DNA of 64,000 bases from Psychromonas sp. MME1 (GCF_041080865.1 NZ_CP160906.1:1736001-1800000); one strand, 5' to 3'. Shown: positions 19,327 to 28,854, counted from the first letter of the stretch. The notes: a model not told the origin generated them from the letters alone. Made by a program: numbers and translations.

Positions 19327-22300
19327 TTATTTACTCTCCGTTTTCGCATCAAATGTAGTCTCAATTGGTGCTTCAAAAGCCGTTAGTAATGGCATTAACA
19401 ATGTATTTGACCAATACTCAAAATGTTCACTTTCGATAGGGTTGGTATCGCGGTATAGATATTGATTCGCGGGTTTACTGCCTTCACCCGCATAATTAAA
19501 CCCATCAGCCCATGCCGTTAATGCTTGCTTCAATGCGTCCTCTGGTACTTTAGGTTTCTTTTTAATCGCGTGTGCGTATTTAAAGCTACAACGATGAAAA
19601 TACTCAATCGGAAAATGTTGACCAAATAGCATGGCAGCTAGCCAGTGACTTAAATACAGCTCTGCATCTTCAATAGGGCCTAACTCAGCAACCCCATCTT
19701 GGCTAATCACTTGTGTTTTTAGTGCGATTCCCGCAGGTTTCACACAACATAAAATCAGATGCTTTAACCACACCTCAATCTGTAAATAATTATGGAACCG
19801 GTCGGCAAGTACGAGATGAAATCCCTGCTCGGTGACATCTTCAATGAGCCCATGTAATGACAGTAGCGTTGTTGTTAGCCCCCCTGAGCAAAGCGATGTC
19901 ACCTCATCTAATTGACTGATCAGTGGAACTTGCATCTGTAACTGAAAAGGGATGGCATCACATTCGGTTAGCGATTTATTTTCCTCAATCGCCTCAATCT
20001 GAGCGTTAAGCGTGTCAGCTTGTAATTGATGCAATAGCTGTCCGTGCATCCCATGAGGCATAGCGCCTCCTGCTTGCGCTACTTTCAGAGCACTGGCTAT
20101 CAATTCTGAAGATTGGCTATTAGGGCCATTTTTAACACACTGCAATACACCTTGACGCACCGCGCTATCTGCAAAGTTTGCTAAATCAAAAGGTTCACTG
20201 TTTTCCCACTGAACACTTTCATCAAACAATGACAAACCGAGCGTTTCTCGTAGATAGCCGTTTTGTGGGTTTTTAGCAAATTGTAATAATGCTTGTAAGG
20301 ATATTTCTCCTTTTATTTCTCCCGCTAAATAGCCAGATGCCAGTTCCATCAACGATTTAGTACCTAGCCCTAATTGCAGGCTGACTTGCAACCACTGCTG
20401 TGAATGACTTTGCAAAAGACCAGGCTGAAAGTTGTTTTGACTATAGGCATGCATTGGGTGTTCAATAACATCAAATGGAATACCTAACTGGCGCGCTAAT
20501 TCACTTAACTCACTGACCAATACAGAGGCGGGTTTCTCTTCGGCTGTATTGATATTGTGCCCGATATAACTCACATATAGCGCCTGCTGTGTTGCGAGTA
20601 GAAATTGTAGGGTTTGATAACGAGCTAACTCCCCTGTTTTTCGATCTCCAAGCTGACTAAACTTTTCAATAAGATCAAATCCGGGCTCTCGATTTGATGT
20701 TGGCCACGCATCGTAATTCATGCCTAATAAACAGGTGATTTTTGTTGGGATACCTGCCAATGAGTTCATGCCAGCAAAATTGATTGCACCACTCAATCGG
20801 CCACTTCGACTCGCTTCAGGCAGATAAGGTTGCAGCGCGGCAGCGAAGGTTGCAATATCAACGCATTCATCAAGTTGACTGTTTTGGGCGGCGCTACAAA
20901 GCTTATTAATCGCTTCTAAAATCTGCTTATGCATTGCTTGTTCGCTATCATCGACCGCGAACAGATCATCCATTAGGGTTAATAACAGTTGTTGCCATTG
21001 CACAAAGGTTTTTGTCGTTTGAGTGTATTGATGCCATGTAAACAGTAATTCGCAGTAATTAATCAACTCAACTAATACGTTGTAATTACTGCTATCAACT
21101 TGATCTGCAGGTAACAGATCATGTTCGCCAAATAGCGGTAAATCCGTTGAGAAAGCAACGGGTAATGCGTAACCTACTAACAGGCGATCTAGCCCTTCAC
21201 GCCAACTATTTTGCAAGTCAGCAGGTAGGTCTAAATCTGTTTTATGGGCAGCATCCACTCCCCAACGTACCGATGCTTGGTCTAACCAAGTGGTAATCTG
21301 TGAAAGCTCATCTTCGTTTAATGAGAATTTATTTTGCACAAGGCGATTACGTAATAATGTTTCCACTTGCTCGCGGGTAAATCGCCACTGATAAACTTCA
21401 AGTAGTGTTTGCACACCATTTAACAATGCAGATTGATTCGCCCCTTGATTATCGGCAAATTGGTAGGGTAATAATGCATCATCTCTATCAAATACCGCAC
21501 GGATAAAGGGACTGTATTTTTCTAAATCCGGTAGCGCAACCAATACATCTGCAGGCTTGAGGATTTTGTCATGTTTGAAACGATTCAGTAGATAATCATG
21601 TAACGCTTCTACTTCACGCATCGGGCTATAACAATTACTTAGTACTAGGCTGTGATCATCAGCATGGTTATTAGAATTACTTTCCTGACGCTGATCATCA
21701 CGTTGTCCTTTGATAGCGACTTGTAATCGTTGTAACTTATTTTTTTGTAGTGGCATCGCTTGATCAACATTTATCGCAGTCACCGCTAAGTTATCTCGTA
21801 ATACGCCCCATATCTGTTGCCAATTTGCTAGTTGAGGCGCTTCAATCGATGCCTCTGTTTGTGGGGAAAATGCAAATAGATTAACGTCCACTACCTGAGC
21901 CAGTGCGTTAAATAATTCGATTGAAACTTTTGGTAAATAACTAATTCCGAACACATTAATCGTAGCAGGCAAGGTTAATTTTTCTGGGCTCTGCGCTAAG
22001 GTTTCAATCAACTGTTCAATCAATTGATAACGCGCAGGTTGAACGGAACTTTTCACTAACTCTGCCCATAAGCCTTGTTGCCAAAGTTCATCTTCGCCTA
22101 AATTTAGCGATTGACCATCACTCCACGCATCAAGCCAATCTTGCCGAAATAGCTGGTAGTTATCAAATATCCGCGCCGTTTTAATCGCCAGTTTCATGGT
22201 GTCGACATCATCACCATTTTCAATATATTGATTTAATCGAGGGTATTGCGCACAAAAGGCTTCATCACTAAATAGCTTAAATATTCGCAGTTGTAACTGC

Positions 22301-22563
22301 TCAACACCAAAATCACTGTAAGCTTCTAAATTAGGTGTAATTTGCTTAACTAAATTCCAAGCAAACTGAGCGGGCAAAATGCGTTGTACATTGGCTTCAA
22401 TGCCTTTGGCTTGCGCAAGCTGTAAACTTAACCATTTCGCTATTTTTATATTAGGGACAACCAATGGTTGTGACTGTAACGGGTGGTGAATAACCCCCGC
22501 ATTTACTTGCAGATATTGAGTAAACAGTTGACCATAATCACTCGCAGTAAAAACATTAAGCAT
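19327..22563 (-). CDS. recC: RecC, exodeoxyribonuclease V gamma subunit
   Basis: 1078 residues, close to the family length (about 1120). RecC scaffolds RecBCD, splits the duplex and reads Chi. The N-terminus (FTASDYGQLFTQYLQ ... VVPNIKIAKWLSLQLAQ ... GIEANVQRILPAQFAW) is typical. Inner motifs include FGISYLPKVSIELFNALAQ, NCYSPMREVEALHDYLL and SLAGIPTKITCLLGMNYDAWP. As in the family there is no working Walker A and the C-terminal nuclease fold is inactive. It is first in the recC-recB-recD operon; recB starts 1 bp after its stop. No thyA or ptrA neighbours, unlike E. coli. Confidence 0.95.
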   Translation of the reverse strand: MLNVFTASDYGQLFTQYLQVNAGVIHHPLQSQPLVVPNIKIAKWLSLQLAQAKGIEANVQRILPAQFAWNLVKQITPNLEAYSDFGVEQLQLRIFKLFSDEAFCAQYPRLNQYIENGDDVDTMKLAIKTARIFDNYQLFRQDWLDAWSDGQSLNLGEDELWQQGLWAELVKSSVQPARYQLIEQLIETLAQSPEKLTLPATINVFGISYLPKVSIELFNALAQVVDVNLFAFSPQTEASIEAPQLANWQQIWGVLRDNLAVTAINVDQAMPLQKNKLQRLQVAIKGQRDDQRQESNSNNHADDHSLVLSNCYSPMREVEALHDYLLNRFKHDKILKPADVLVALPDLEKYSPFIRAVFDRDDALLPYQFADNQGANQSALLNGVQTLLEVYQWRFTREQVETLLRNRLVQNKFSLNEDELSQITTWLDQASVRWGVDAAHKTDLDLPADLQNSWREGLDRLLVGYALPVAFSTDLPLFGEHDLLPADQVDSSNYNVLVELINYCELLFTWHQYTQTTKTFVQWQQLLLTLMDDLFAVDDSEQAMHKQILEAINKLCSAAQNSQLDECVDIATFAAALQPYLPEASRSGRLSGAINFAGMNSLAGIPTKITCLLGMNYDAWPTSNREPGFDLIEKFSQLGDRKTGELARYQTLQFLLATQQALYVSYIGHNINTAEEKPASVLVSELSELARQLGIPFDVIEHPMHAYSQNNFQPGLLQSHSQQWLQVSLQLGLGTKSLMELASGYLAGEIKGEISLQALLQFAKNPQNGYLRETLGLSLFDESVQWENSEPFDLANFADSAVRQGVLQCVKNGPNSQSSELIASALKVAQAGGAMPHGMHGQLLHQLQADTLNAQIEAIEENKSLTECDAIPFQLQMQVPLISQLDEVTSLCSGGLTTTLLSLHGLIEDVTEQGFHLVLADRFHNYLQIEVWLKHLILCCVKPAGIALKTQVISQDGVAELGPIEDAELYLSHWLAAMLFGQHFPIEYFHRCSFKYAHAIKKKPKVPEDALKQALTAWADGFNYAGEGSKPANQYLYRDTNPIESEHFEYWSNTLLMPLLTAFEAPIETTFDAKTESK

Positions 22564-22683
22564 GCATGAACCTTTTCAGTCGGTTAAATAATAGGATAAA
22601 AAAATATGACATTATACGTGGAGATTGCCAACGCGCCTCTTTATCACTGGCGCTATAAGAAACTGATATATTTGATAAATAAT

Positions 22684-23937
22684 CTAATTCGCGTTAATAC
22701 CTAGATCGCTTGAATAGCGATTAATCTTACGCGCGATTATTCCACACCTCTCTTTGTTATTATCCAATAAACTATCAAAATAAGATATATGTAATATATA
22801 TAAATAACCACTTAACTCTAATGGCGCATATTTAGAAAATAGATAAATGCCACTTTCATAGTTATAATATTCATCTCGACATTCTTCTATGTCATTAACA
22901 CCAACCGGATCCCATTCAGTCCATATCAATTCACTTATATAATCCTGTAATTGTTTTTCTTTTTCACTCAGCACATCACCTTGTTGTTCACTAAACTGCT
23001 TTTCTAAACGAGATAACAATTCAATCATGCTTATATTGCAATCATATTCAAAATTAGGTTTATCAAGGTAATCAAATCTATCTTGCGCCGCGAACAGTTG
23101 CTCATTATCTGCATCTAGTTGGGTATCAACACGGTAAGCGACCAAAACATTATCGTCTTTAGCAGCATTGTAATCCACGCAAACCACTTTATGGGTAAGA
23201 GGCTCAGGGAGTTCATTTAATGTGTAATGGCCTATCACAACAGGTTTGTCACCTTGATATTCTTGCCACCATTTCACACGTTCTTGAGTTCGTTTGGTGC
23301 CAGTTTTATCGATGAAGAACTCACCATCAGGTAACGTTCTCTCAGGCCCTTTCAATAAAATCTCACACAATTCGAATAGTTCATGTTGCTCATTAAAAGC
23401 ATCAACCCAATGTACCTCTTTTAACGAGTTGTCGGCATTCAGATAAGGTTTAAGACGCTCGATTGCTTGTTCATCCCAGCAAGCATGAATCGCGTTTACC
23501 GTTTCAAAACTTAAAAACAGTGGCAAAGATTTAAACCAATCAATCCATCTATTATGCTCAGCAGAACCCTCACCAACGGCATTTAAGAAAGCTCGATGTT
23601 GTTTAGTATTTTTTTCATTATGTGGACGGCAAAACTCACCATTTTCATTTTTTGAAGCCCAGCCAATCGCATTAAACTCATGATTTCCTAATAAACAAAG
23701 AGCATGACCATTTTTCTGTAGTGACTGGACTCTTTGTAACGTAATAATATGCTGATCATTGTTAGTTTGTTTGTTATCAATTAAATCGCCAATAAAGACT
23801 AACTTCGCTGTTTTACATTCAGAGTCTGGATCTGTATCGTCAAAGTCGATTTCTGTTAATAACGCCTCTAGCTTTGTGTGTTGTGCATGAACATCACCAA
23901 TAAAATATATGCTTGAAATATGATCGTCTAACTGCAT
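22684..23937 (-). CDS. Calcineurin-like metallophosphoesterase
   Basis: 417 residues. The metal-binding motifs of the superfamily are in order: GDVHAQH (14-20), GDLIDN (50-55), GNHEFN (84-89) and a later VIGHYTL. This resembles PrpE/ApaH-like phosphatases that act on nucleotide polyphosphates or phosphoproteins. The second half (about 290-417) is extra and unfamiliar. The ATG follows AAGGA. It is last of a four-gene minus-strand run (PcfJ-like, ADP-ribosylglycohydrolase, 100-residue protein, this) that lies upstream of recC on the same strand. The substrate is unknown; next to an ADP-ribosylglycohydrolase, an ADP-ribose-type or dinucleotide substrate is a reasonable guess only. Confidence 0.82.
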   Translation of the reverse strand: MQLDDHISSIYFIGDVHAQHTKLEALLTEIDFDDTDPDSECKTAKLVFIGDLIDNKQTNNDQHIITLQRVQSLQKNGHALCLLGNHEFNAIGWASKNENGEFCRPHNEKNTKQHRAFLNAVGEGSAEHNRWIDWFKSLPLFLSFETVNAIHACWDEQAIERLKPYLNADNSLKEVHWVDAFNEQHELFELCEILLKGPERTLPDGEFFIDKTGTKRTQERVKWWQEYQGDKPVVIGHYTLNELPEPLTHKVVCVDYNAAKDDNVLVAYRVDTQLDADNEQLFAAQDRFDYLDKPNFEYDCNISMIELLSRLEKQFSEQQGDVLSEKEKQLQDYISELIWTEWDPVGVNDIEECRDEYYNYESGIYLFSKYAPLELSGYLYILHISYFDSLLDNNKERCGIIARKINRYSSDLGINAN

Positions 23938-24008
23938 TCTTAATCCTTTTAAATCAATTTAGCGAAGGGCTTTACTCGAGGGAGAGCTTTCTTTCTACAT
24001 CACAATTT

Positions 24009-24311
24009 TTATGTTTTCTGTAATTGTCGAGAACAGTACTCATGGCTTGAAATCAGCCCTTCTGTATTATCGACTCCAACAGTGCCACCATAGGGTTCAA
24101 CTCCCAATGCAAATCGACGTAGATTAACCTTAAGCTGGTACTGCTCATTCATTGGATTTTCACCACGTTTTCGCGCTTTGGCTTCAACATTGCTGTCATA
24201 ATAAAAATCATATTCTTCGGGAAAAGTTTTGCTATGTAATTCATTTAGAGGGCGATTTTTCTCTGCTTCTAGCGCACATATTTCTTTATTTCTTTGCTTT
24301 TTATTGCTCAT
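24009..24311 (-). CDS. Uncharacterised 100-residue protein
   Basis: Hydrophilic, very basic at the N-terminus (MSNKKQRNKE), with a conserved-looking middle (FPEEYDFYYDSNVEAKARKRGENPMNEQY in two parts) and a glycine-rich C-terminal stretch (GVEPYGGTVGVDN). No signal peptide or membrane segment. A strong ribosome site (AAGGGGAAAG) precedes the ATG. It lies between the ADP-ribosylglycohydrolase (52 bp upstream) and the metallophosphoesterase (71 bp downstream), so it is very likely co-transcribed with them. I do not recognise the family. Confidence 0.65.
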   Translation of the reverse strand: MSNKKQRNKEICALEAEKNRPLNELHSKTFPEEYDFYYDSNVEAKARKRGENPMNEQYQLKVNLRRFALGVEPYGGTVGVDNTEGLISSHEYCSRQLQKT

Positions 24312-24363
24312 ATCTTTCCCCTTTATTATTTATCATGTATTAGCACTTACCCTTTAATCAGCT

Positions 24364-25665
24364 TTAGCCTAATGCCTCCTCGCCAGTGAGCAAAAATGAT
24401 AAGCGTTTTAACCACAATTGCAGTGAACCATCTCTCTTAAAGTTATCCCATACGCCGTCAGAAAAACGATCTTGACGAATAATTGCAGTAATACACTTAA
24501 GTGCATCGATATAACTCATATTATTAAGAAACGTGATTTTTTCTTGTCTATCCTCTAAATCGTCATGTTCCAGTGAAATACCAAGCAGATGCCTAGATTC
24601 AAAATACGGCCAGTCAAACTCAGTCAACATGAGCTTATGTTCATAGAGCGATATATATATTTTGTCGCAAAACTCTTTTCCCTCTAGCCCTTCTAAACTA
24701 TCGAGGAAAATATGGCTTTGAGATACAGTCGGAACAGTCGCTAGAAGAGCAGCTGTCTCGGTTAACTTCTCCTGCCAAGCAAGTTTATCTAACCAGTGCT
24801 TAGGCAGTGCCTCTACGCCATAAAATGCCCCAGCAAGTTGCCCATATATTGCCGCAGTAGTATCTGCATCATCACCTAGATTAGCCGCTAATAGCGCGCC
24901 CTCTTCAAAACTATTCGAGTTTGCAAAAGCCCATAATGCTGCTTCTAGTGATTCAACGACAAATCCTGTTCCAAATATCGAATCTCGTGACTTGCGTAAA
25001 AACGAGCCTTCTACAATTGCCATAATATCAGGGTGTAAATCATCAAACGCAGTTGATAACCCATCGAATAAGTTTTGTTTATCAACATTCTGCTGACTAA
25101 ATAACTGATACAGCAACCATGTCATTACTTGGCAAGATTGATAGGCGCGGATTTCACCATGAGTGGTTAATGAACTTTGTTTTGCAGCCTCTAACGCATC
25201 CGTTAAGTTAACCCCTTTGCTAGGCGCAAAAAAGATAGCAATGGGTGCTAAGCGCATTAAACTGCCATTACCTGCACTATAATCAGCGGTCGAGCCTGCA
25301 TATGCATTACCTGTGGCGGCATAACTGCGCAACGCACTCGATACTGTATTGCCAATATCAAAACAACGCCCTGTTACTGAGTTTTCTCCCTCTTTCCACC
25401 AGCGAACATAACGTTGTATTTGATCTTCAAGGGAACATTTACCCGTTGCTAACAGGCTATCAGCAAGGCACAGAGCCATGGACGTATCATCTGTCCACTG
25501 CCCTGCTTGTAAGGAGAATGGCCCACCACCATTCATATCAGTGATCGGAGCATAACTATCTTTGCTTTTAAACTCTAAGGTCGTGCCTAAAGCATCGCCA
25601 AGTGCTAAGCCAAGCAAAGCGCCTTTTGCGCGAGAAATGAATTGTTCAGATTGGATTGGTTGCAA
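24364..25665 (-). CDS. ADP-ribosylglycohydrolase family protein
   Basis: 433 residues. Removes ADP-ribose from proteins, nucleic acids or small molecules, in this family with two magnesium ions. The metal-binding motifs are intact: KGALLGLALGDALG (14-27), GQWTDDTSM (55-63), NGSLMRLAPIAIF (about 132) and NLGDDADTTAAIYGQLAGAFYG in two parts (about 262-283). About 110 extra C-terminal residues (FDWPYFESRHLLG ...) are not part of the hydrolase core. The start is TTG at 25665 with AAGGCG upstream; no ATG fits the N-terminal core. It is part of the run with the PcfJ-like, 100-residue and phosphoesterase genes, and could reverse an ADP-ribosyl mark made by a toxin or phage. Confidence 0.87.
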   Translation of the reverse strand: MQPIQSEQFISRAKGALLGLALGDALGTTLEFKSKDSYAPITDMNGGGPFSLQAGQWTDDTSMALCLADSLLATGKCSLEDQIQRYVRWWKEGENSVTGRCFDIGNTVSSALRSYAATGNAYAGSTADYSAGNGSLMRLAPIAIFFAPSKGVNLTDALEAAKQSSLTTHGEIRAYQSCQVMTWLLYQLFSQQNVDKQNLFDGLSTAFDDLHPDIMAIVEGSFLRKSRDSIFGTGFVVESLEAALWAFANSNSFEEGALLAANLGDDADTTAAIYGQLAGAFYGVEALPKHWLDKLAWQEKLTETAALLATVPTVSQSHIFLDSLEGLEGKEFCDKIYISLYEHKLMLTEFDWPYFESRHLLGISLEHDDLEDRQEKITFLNNMSYIDALKCITAIIRQDRFSDGVWDNFKRDGSLQLWLKRLSFLLTGEEALG

Positions 25666-25885
25666 TATATAAACGCCTTATGTGATGAGAAGGAGGACTT
25701 AGGTTACTGTTAACTGAAATCTCTCAGCAAGATAATTGTAGTATTTTTATCTGACCGCTGATAGAACTGAATACTTTAACATGTCGCAAAATCAAGCAGG
25801 TTAATCTTTACATTAGCACTTGTATTTAAAGTAAAAAAATATGCTACAAGTTAATTTAATAATTTTATTGCCTTTAAGCAAACGC

Positions 25886-27148
25886 TTAATTTCTTGATTG
25901 AAAATCAGTTATTATCTGCCTTAAACAAGCGTAACTTTCTGGTGATGGTTTTTTATTGTTGGCAAGTTTAAACTGAGTGACAGATATTTTTTCACCTCGA
26001 ATTTTAACTTCTACGGTCGCGCGCTCAGGACTCAATAATTTATATATATAGCTACGTTCTTCAAGTAATATACGAGAGTAACTTCCTACACAATGATTCA
26101 TAAAAATGCCTTCTTCAGAAAGCTCCGTGCAATTTTTTATTTGTATAAATGTTGGCAGATTGCCAATCGGACAAATTGGGAAGTCTACTTCTAATAGTTC
26201 ATCATTTATTAACAAATTTTCAGTATTATCTATTGCATTTCTACGTAAAAAAGGAGGAATGTCGCGCATTGCTTCCAATGCAGCTAATCGTCCACGTTCT
26301 GAATTATTAAAACGGGTTACCCATTTATCATGGAGTTGTGTCAGTTTCTGAGAATCTTTAATTGCTAGCCACACTTTCGGCTCAAATGTTTTATCTAAAG
26401 CACGATGCAACCGATGAAGATCATCATAAGTTTCACTAAAGTTTGCGAAGCGGATTAAATTATGCTGAATACTTTTGTCTGCAATTATTTCATTAAGCAG
26501 TAACTTACTATTGATAAAATAAGGACGTTTATGAATGATCCTTAAGGCAATCATTGAAACGCTTTTCCAATGATTAAAAGCATTAATTACACGGGTATCT
26601 TTAAGCATTTTTAACAGCAATAAATACTCACCTTCACTGCCATTAATTAACTTAATTTTATTAACGAGCTTAACAAGTCGTTTTGACTTAATTCCAAATA
26701 ATATTTCAACAATGTTTGCTCTTTTCAATTGTAATATTTTTGCTACTTTTGAGGCAGACCAGTTTGCATACCCAGCAAAACAAATGACTAGCCAGCATAG
26801 ATTTGGAGAGCGTAATAAAATGGCTTCTAATTTAGGATATTGCGCAACTAATCTTAATAAAGAAAACTGTTTGTAGCTAAAACAAGAAACTGCCTGACGT
26901 ATTGGTAGCGGAATTTCATTAACAAATAATTCAACTGCATCACGCTGTTCACTACCATAATTGTCCTCGTCAGATGCTAAAAAAATGCCTGCATCTTCCT
27001 CTTCAAGTAACCATCGGTCTTCTTCAACAGTAAAAAATTGTAAGCCATCAGACCAATTAGTAATTTTAAATTGAGTGTCATAGCCACTTCGTAGCGTAAC
27101 GACCAACTCACCGGAATCACCTAATTCAACACGGTTTTGATCAAGCAT
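25886..27148 (-). CDS. PcfJ-like domain protein
   Basis: 420 residues. The C-terminus has the PcfJ-type signature: LSEEGIFMNHCVGSY then about 40 residues on VKIRGEKISVTQFKLANNKKP. The first 300 are mostly helical and unfamiliar (RPYFINSKLLLNEI, LHRLHRALDKTF). PcfJ-like proteins occur on plasmids, phages and islands; their activity is unknown to me. The ATG has AAAGGAA upstream. It is divergent from the WYL regulator: 164 bp separate the two starts and contain that regulator's promoter and palindrome. So this gene, and perhaps the three behind it, may be under the same control. Confidence 0.72.
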   Translation of the reverse strand: MLDQNRVELGDSGELVVTLRSGYDTQFKITNWSDGLQFFTVEEDRWLLEEEDAGIFLASDEDNYGSEQRDAVELFVNEIPLPIRQAVSCFSYKQFSLLRLVAQYPKLEAILLRSPNLCWLVICFAGYANWSASKVAKILQLKRANIVEILFGIKSKRLVKLVNKIKLINGSEGEYLLLLKMLKDTRVINAFNHWKSVSMIALRIIHKRPYFINSKLLLNEIIADKSIQHNLIRFANFSETYDDLHRLHRALDKTFEPKVWLAIKDSQKLTQLHDKWVTRFNNSERGRLAALEAMRDIPPFLRRNAIDNTENLLINDELLEVDFPICPIGNLPTFIQIKNCTELSEEGIFMNHCVGSYSRILLEERSYIYKLLSPERATVEVKIRGEKISVTQFKLANNKKPSPESYACLRQIITDFQSRN

Positions 27149-27210
27149 CGATTATTCCTTTAATACCATCAAGATTGGATCACAATTCAATATCTTAATT
27201 AAATAATTAA

Positions 27211-27239
27211 TTGCATTTAACTTACCTACTTAGTATATG
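27211..27239 (+). promoter_or_regulatory. Sigma-70-type promoter of the WYL regulator
   Basis: TTGCAT (27211-27216), exactly 17 bases, then TATATG (27234-27239). A start point near 27246 would fall at the left edge of the palindrome, a layout that suggests repression. Confidence 0.6.
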
Positions 27240-27244
27240 TACAC

Positions 27245-27287
27245 AAAAGCGACATGCAATGGCTGGATACATTGTCATGTCGCTTTT
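27245..27287. promoter_or_regulatory. Large palindrome, candidate operator of the WYL regulator
   Basis: AAAAGCGACATG (27245-27256) is the exact reverse complement of CATGTCGCTTTT (27276-27287). Inside, CAATG (27257-27261) mirrors CATTG (27270-27274). It begins at the expected transcription start and ends 25 bp before the ATG. BrxR/CapW-type WYL regulators bind inverted repeats at their own promoters, so autoregulation is likely. It could also act as an RNA hairpin in the leader. Confidence 0.68.
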
Positions 27288-27312
27288 TCAGGCAGCAACT
27301 ATGGAGAAATTG

Positions 27313-28173
27313 ATGAATAAAGAAATAAGCAAGTCAATTAGATGGGAACAATTACTTCGTTACCAACTTATTGAAATTATGGCGCTATGGGAAGGCAGAA
27401 TTATCACAAATCATCTACGTGGTGCTTTTGGCATTGGTCGGCAGCAAGCTTCGAAAGATATAAACTCTTACATTACACAATATCCGAACAACCTTGAGTA
27501 TGATAAAAAAGCAAAAGGTTATATACCTTCAAAGACGTTTCAGCCTCAATTTACCATAGGTACTGCAAATGAATATTTGCAACTTCTGAACAGTAATAAA
27601 GCATTAAAAAGTGTTTTTGAAAAATCAGAAATGCCAGCTTCTTATACCGAGGTGTTAACCGCTCCAAGTCGATCTATATCTTCAGAGATCCTGCGCCCGC
27701 TCATCAAATCTTGCCGTGAGAAATTACGTCTAGAAATCACTTATTGTTCGATGACCACTCCGGAAGGAGAAGAAAGAATCATCTCACCACATAGCTTAGT
27801 TTTTAGTGGGTTACGCTGGCATGTTCGTGCTTATTGTGAAAAACATCGCGACTACCGAGATTTTGTCATTAATCGTATTTCATCAGTCGATGAAGAGATG
27901 GGAGAAGCCATTGAAGATGATCAAAACGATTTGCTATGGCATCAAAAAATAGAGATTGAGGTTTGCCCTAATCCAAATTTAACCACGGCTCAGCAGGCAC
28001 TTATTGCTCGAGATTATAATATGGATAATGGCGTGTTAACTTTGCTTGAACGTGTTTCAATAGTTCAATATGCACTTGACCAATTACACGTTTATTGCGG
28101 TGAAGTTGATGCCGACAATTTTGAACATTTAGTTTTAAAAAACCGACAGCAACTCTTCGAATACATAAAATGA
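27313..28173 (+). CDS. BrxR/CapW-like WYL-domain transcription regulator
   Basis: 286 residues from the ATG at 27313, chosen because GGAG lies seven bases upstream and the domain begins at once; in-frame starts further up overlap the promoter. Order: winged helix-turn-helix (about 10-75, RWEQLLRYQLIEIMALWEGR, FGIGRQQASKDINSY), WYL domain (about 130-210, SPHSLVFSGLRWHVRAYC, FVINRISSV) and the C-terminal WCX-like domain (230-286). Regulators of this build control BREX, CBASS and other phage-defence operons and are thought to sense a ligand through the WYL domain. It diverges from the PcfJ-like gene and converges with the HEPN gene, making it the natural control gene of this cluster. Confidence 0.86.
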   Translation: MNKEISKSIRWEQLLRYQLIEIMALWEGRIITNHLRGAFGIGRQQASKDINSYITQYPNNLEYDKKAKGYIPSKTFQPQFTIGTANEYLQLLNSNKALKSVFEKSEMPASYTEVLTAPSRSISSEILRPLIKSCREKLRLEITYCSMTTPEGEERIISPHSLVFSGLRWHVRAYCEKHRDYRDFVINRISSVDEEMGEAIEDDQNDLLWHQKIEIEVCPNPNLTTAQQALIARDYNMDNGVLTLLERVSIVQYALDQLHVYCGEVDADNFEHLVLKNRQQLFEYIK

Positions 28174-28191
28174 AATCACAGTTAGACAGAG

Positions 28192-28854
28192 TTATATACT
28201 TGAATCTATGACAGGATAATAAGCATCTCCCCATAATGTGTCAGGATTATCCATCATAATTTCGATGATTATAGGGACAAGTTTGCCTAATAAATGACAA
28301 CCGTCTCTCATCTGTTCACGATTCACTTTACTTTCATATGTTGCACCACCATGAATTAACTGATTACGCATTGTATAGATACGATCAAATAATATGGCTA
28401 ACACATTTGCCGTATTTTCTTGCCCTAACGCTTTATTAGCATAGCTCTTCGCTTGGTTAAAACGTGATTTCCATTGTTCTTCGGTGATAAGCCCATTTTG
28501 AAAATCCCAAAAAGGCTGAAATACATATTCATTATCTAATAATATCCGTATCGCACCTGCAAACTCTTGCCAAACAATTGTGGATAATCGACTCTTTTTA
28601 TCTAACTTGCATAATTTATTGATGAATTTATCGAAAGTTTGGTGTTCTGCAATGCGATAAGCTTTATCTACATCGTTTGCATAGGCCGAATTGAATGCTA
28701 TCCATAAAAATATGAATTGTGCATCATCATCTCCTTGGCAAGCTTCAGCCTTTTTAAGCCAGCTTAGTGCTCGATGTACTCTCAAACCAAGATTGTCAGG
28801 ATAAGCATGCCTTTCATCACGCTGACGAGCTTTAAGTTCAGCAAAACAATTCAT
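28192..28854 (-). CDS. HEPN-domain protein
   Basis: 220 residues, all-helical. It carries the HEPN RNase-type motif R-x4-H as RNQLIH (about 163-168, followed by GGATYESKVNREQMRDGCHLLG), preceded by a conserved aromatic stretch (FIFLWIAFNSAYAND, about 47-61). HEPN proteins of this sort are RNases or toxins in defence and toxin-antitoxin systems, although many remain untested. No nucleotidyltransferase partner is adjacent. It is convergent with the WYL gene, 18 bp between stops. The ATG has no strong ribosome site. Confidence 0.75.
   Translation of the reverse strand: MNCFAELKARQRDERHAYPDNLGLRVHRALSWLKKAEACQGDDDAQFIFLWIAFNSAYANDVDKAYRIAEHQTFDKFINKLCKLDKKSRLSTIVWQEFAGAIRILLDNEYVFQPFWDFQNGLITEEQWKSRFNQAKSYANKALGQENTANVLAILFDRIYTMRNQLIHGGATYESKVNREQMRDGCHLLGKLVPIIIEIMMDNPDTLWGDAYYPVIDSSI

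Noticed and set aside
25875-25886. CAAACGCTTAAT resembling the LacI-type operator
   Set aside because: Only one half is good, it sits at the end of the PcfJ-like gene and no start follows.
27211-27312. Longer N-terminus for the WYL regulator from in-frame TTG/ATG codons
   Set aside because: It would translate across the promoter -10 and the palindrome; the ATG at 27313 has GGAG at good spacing.
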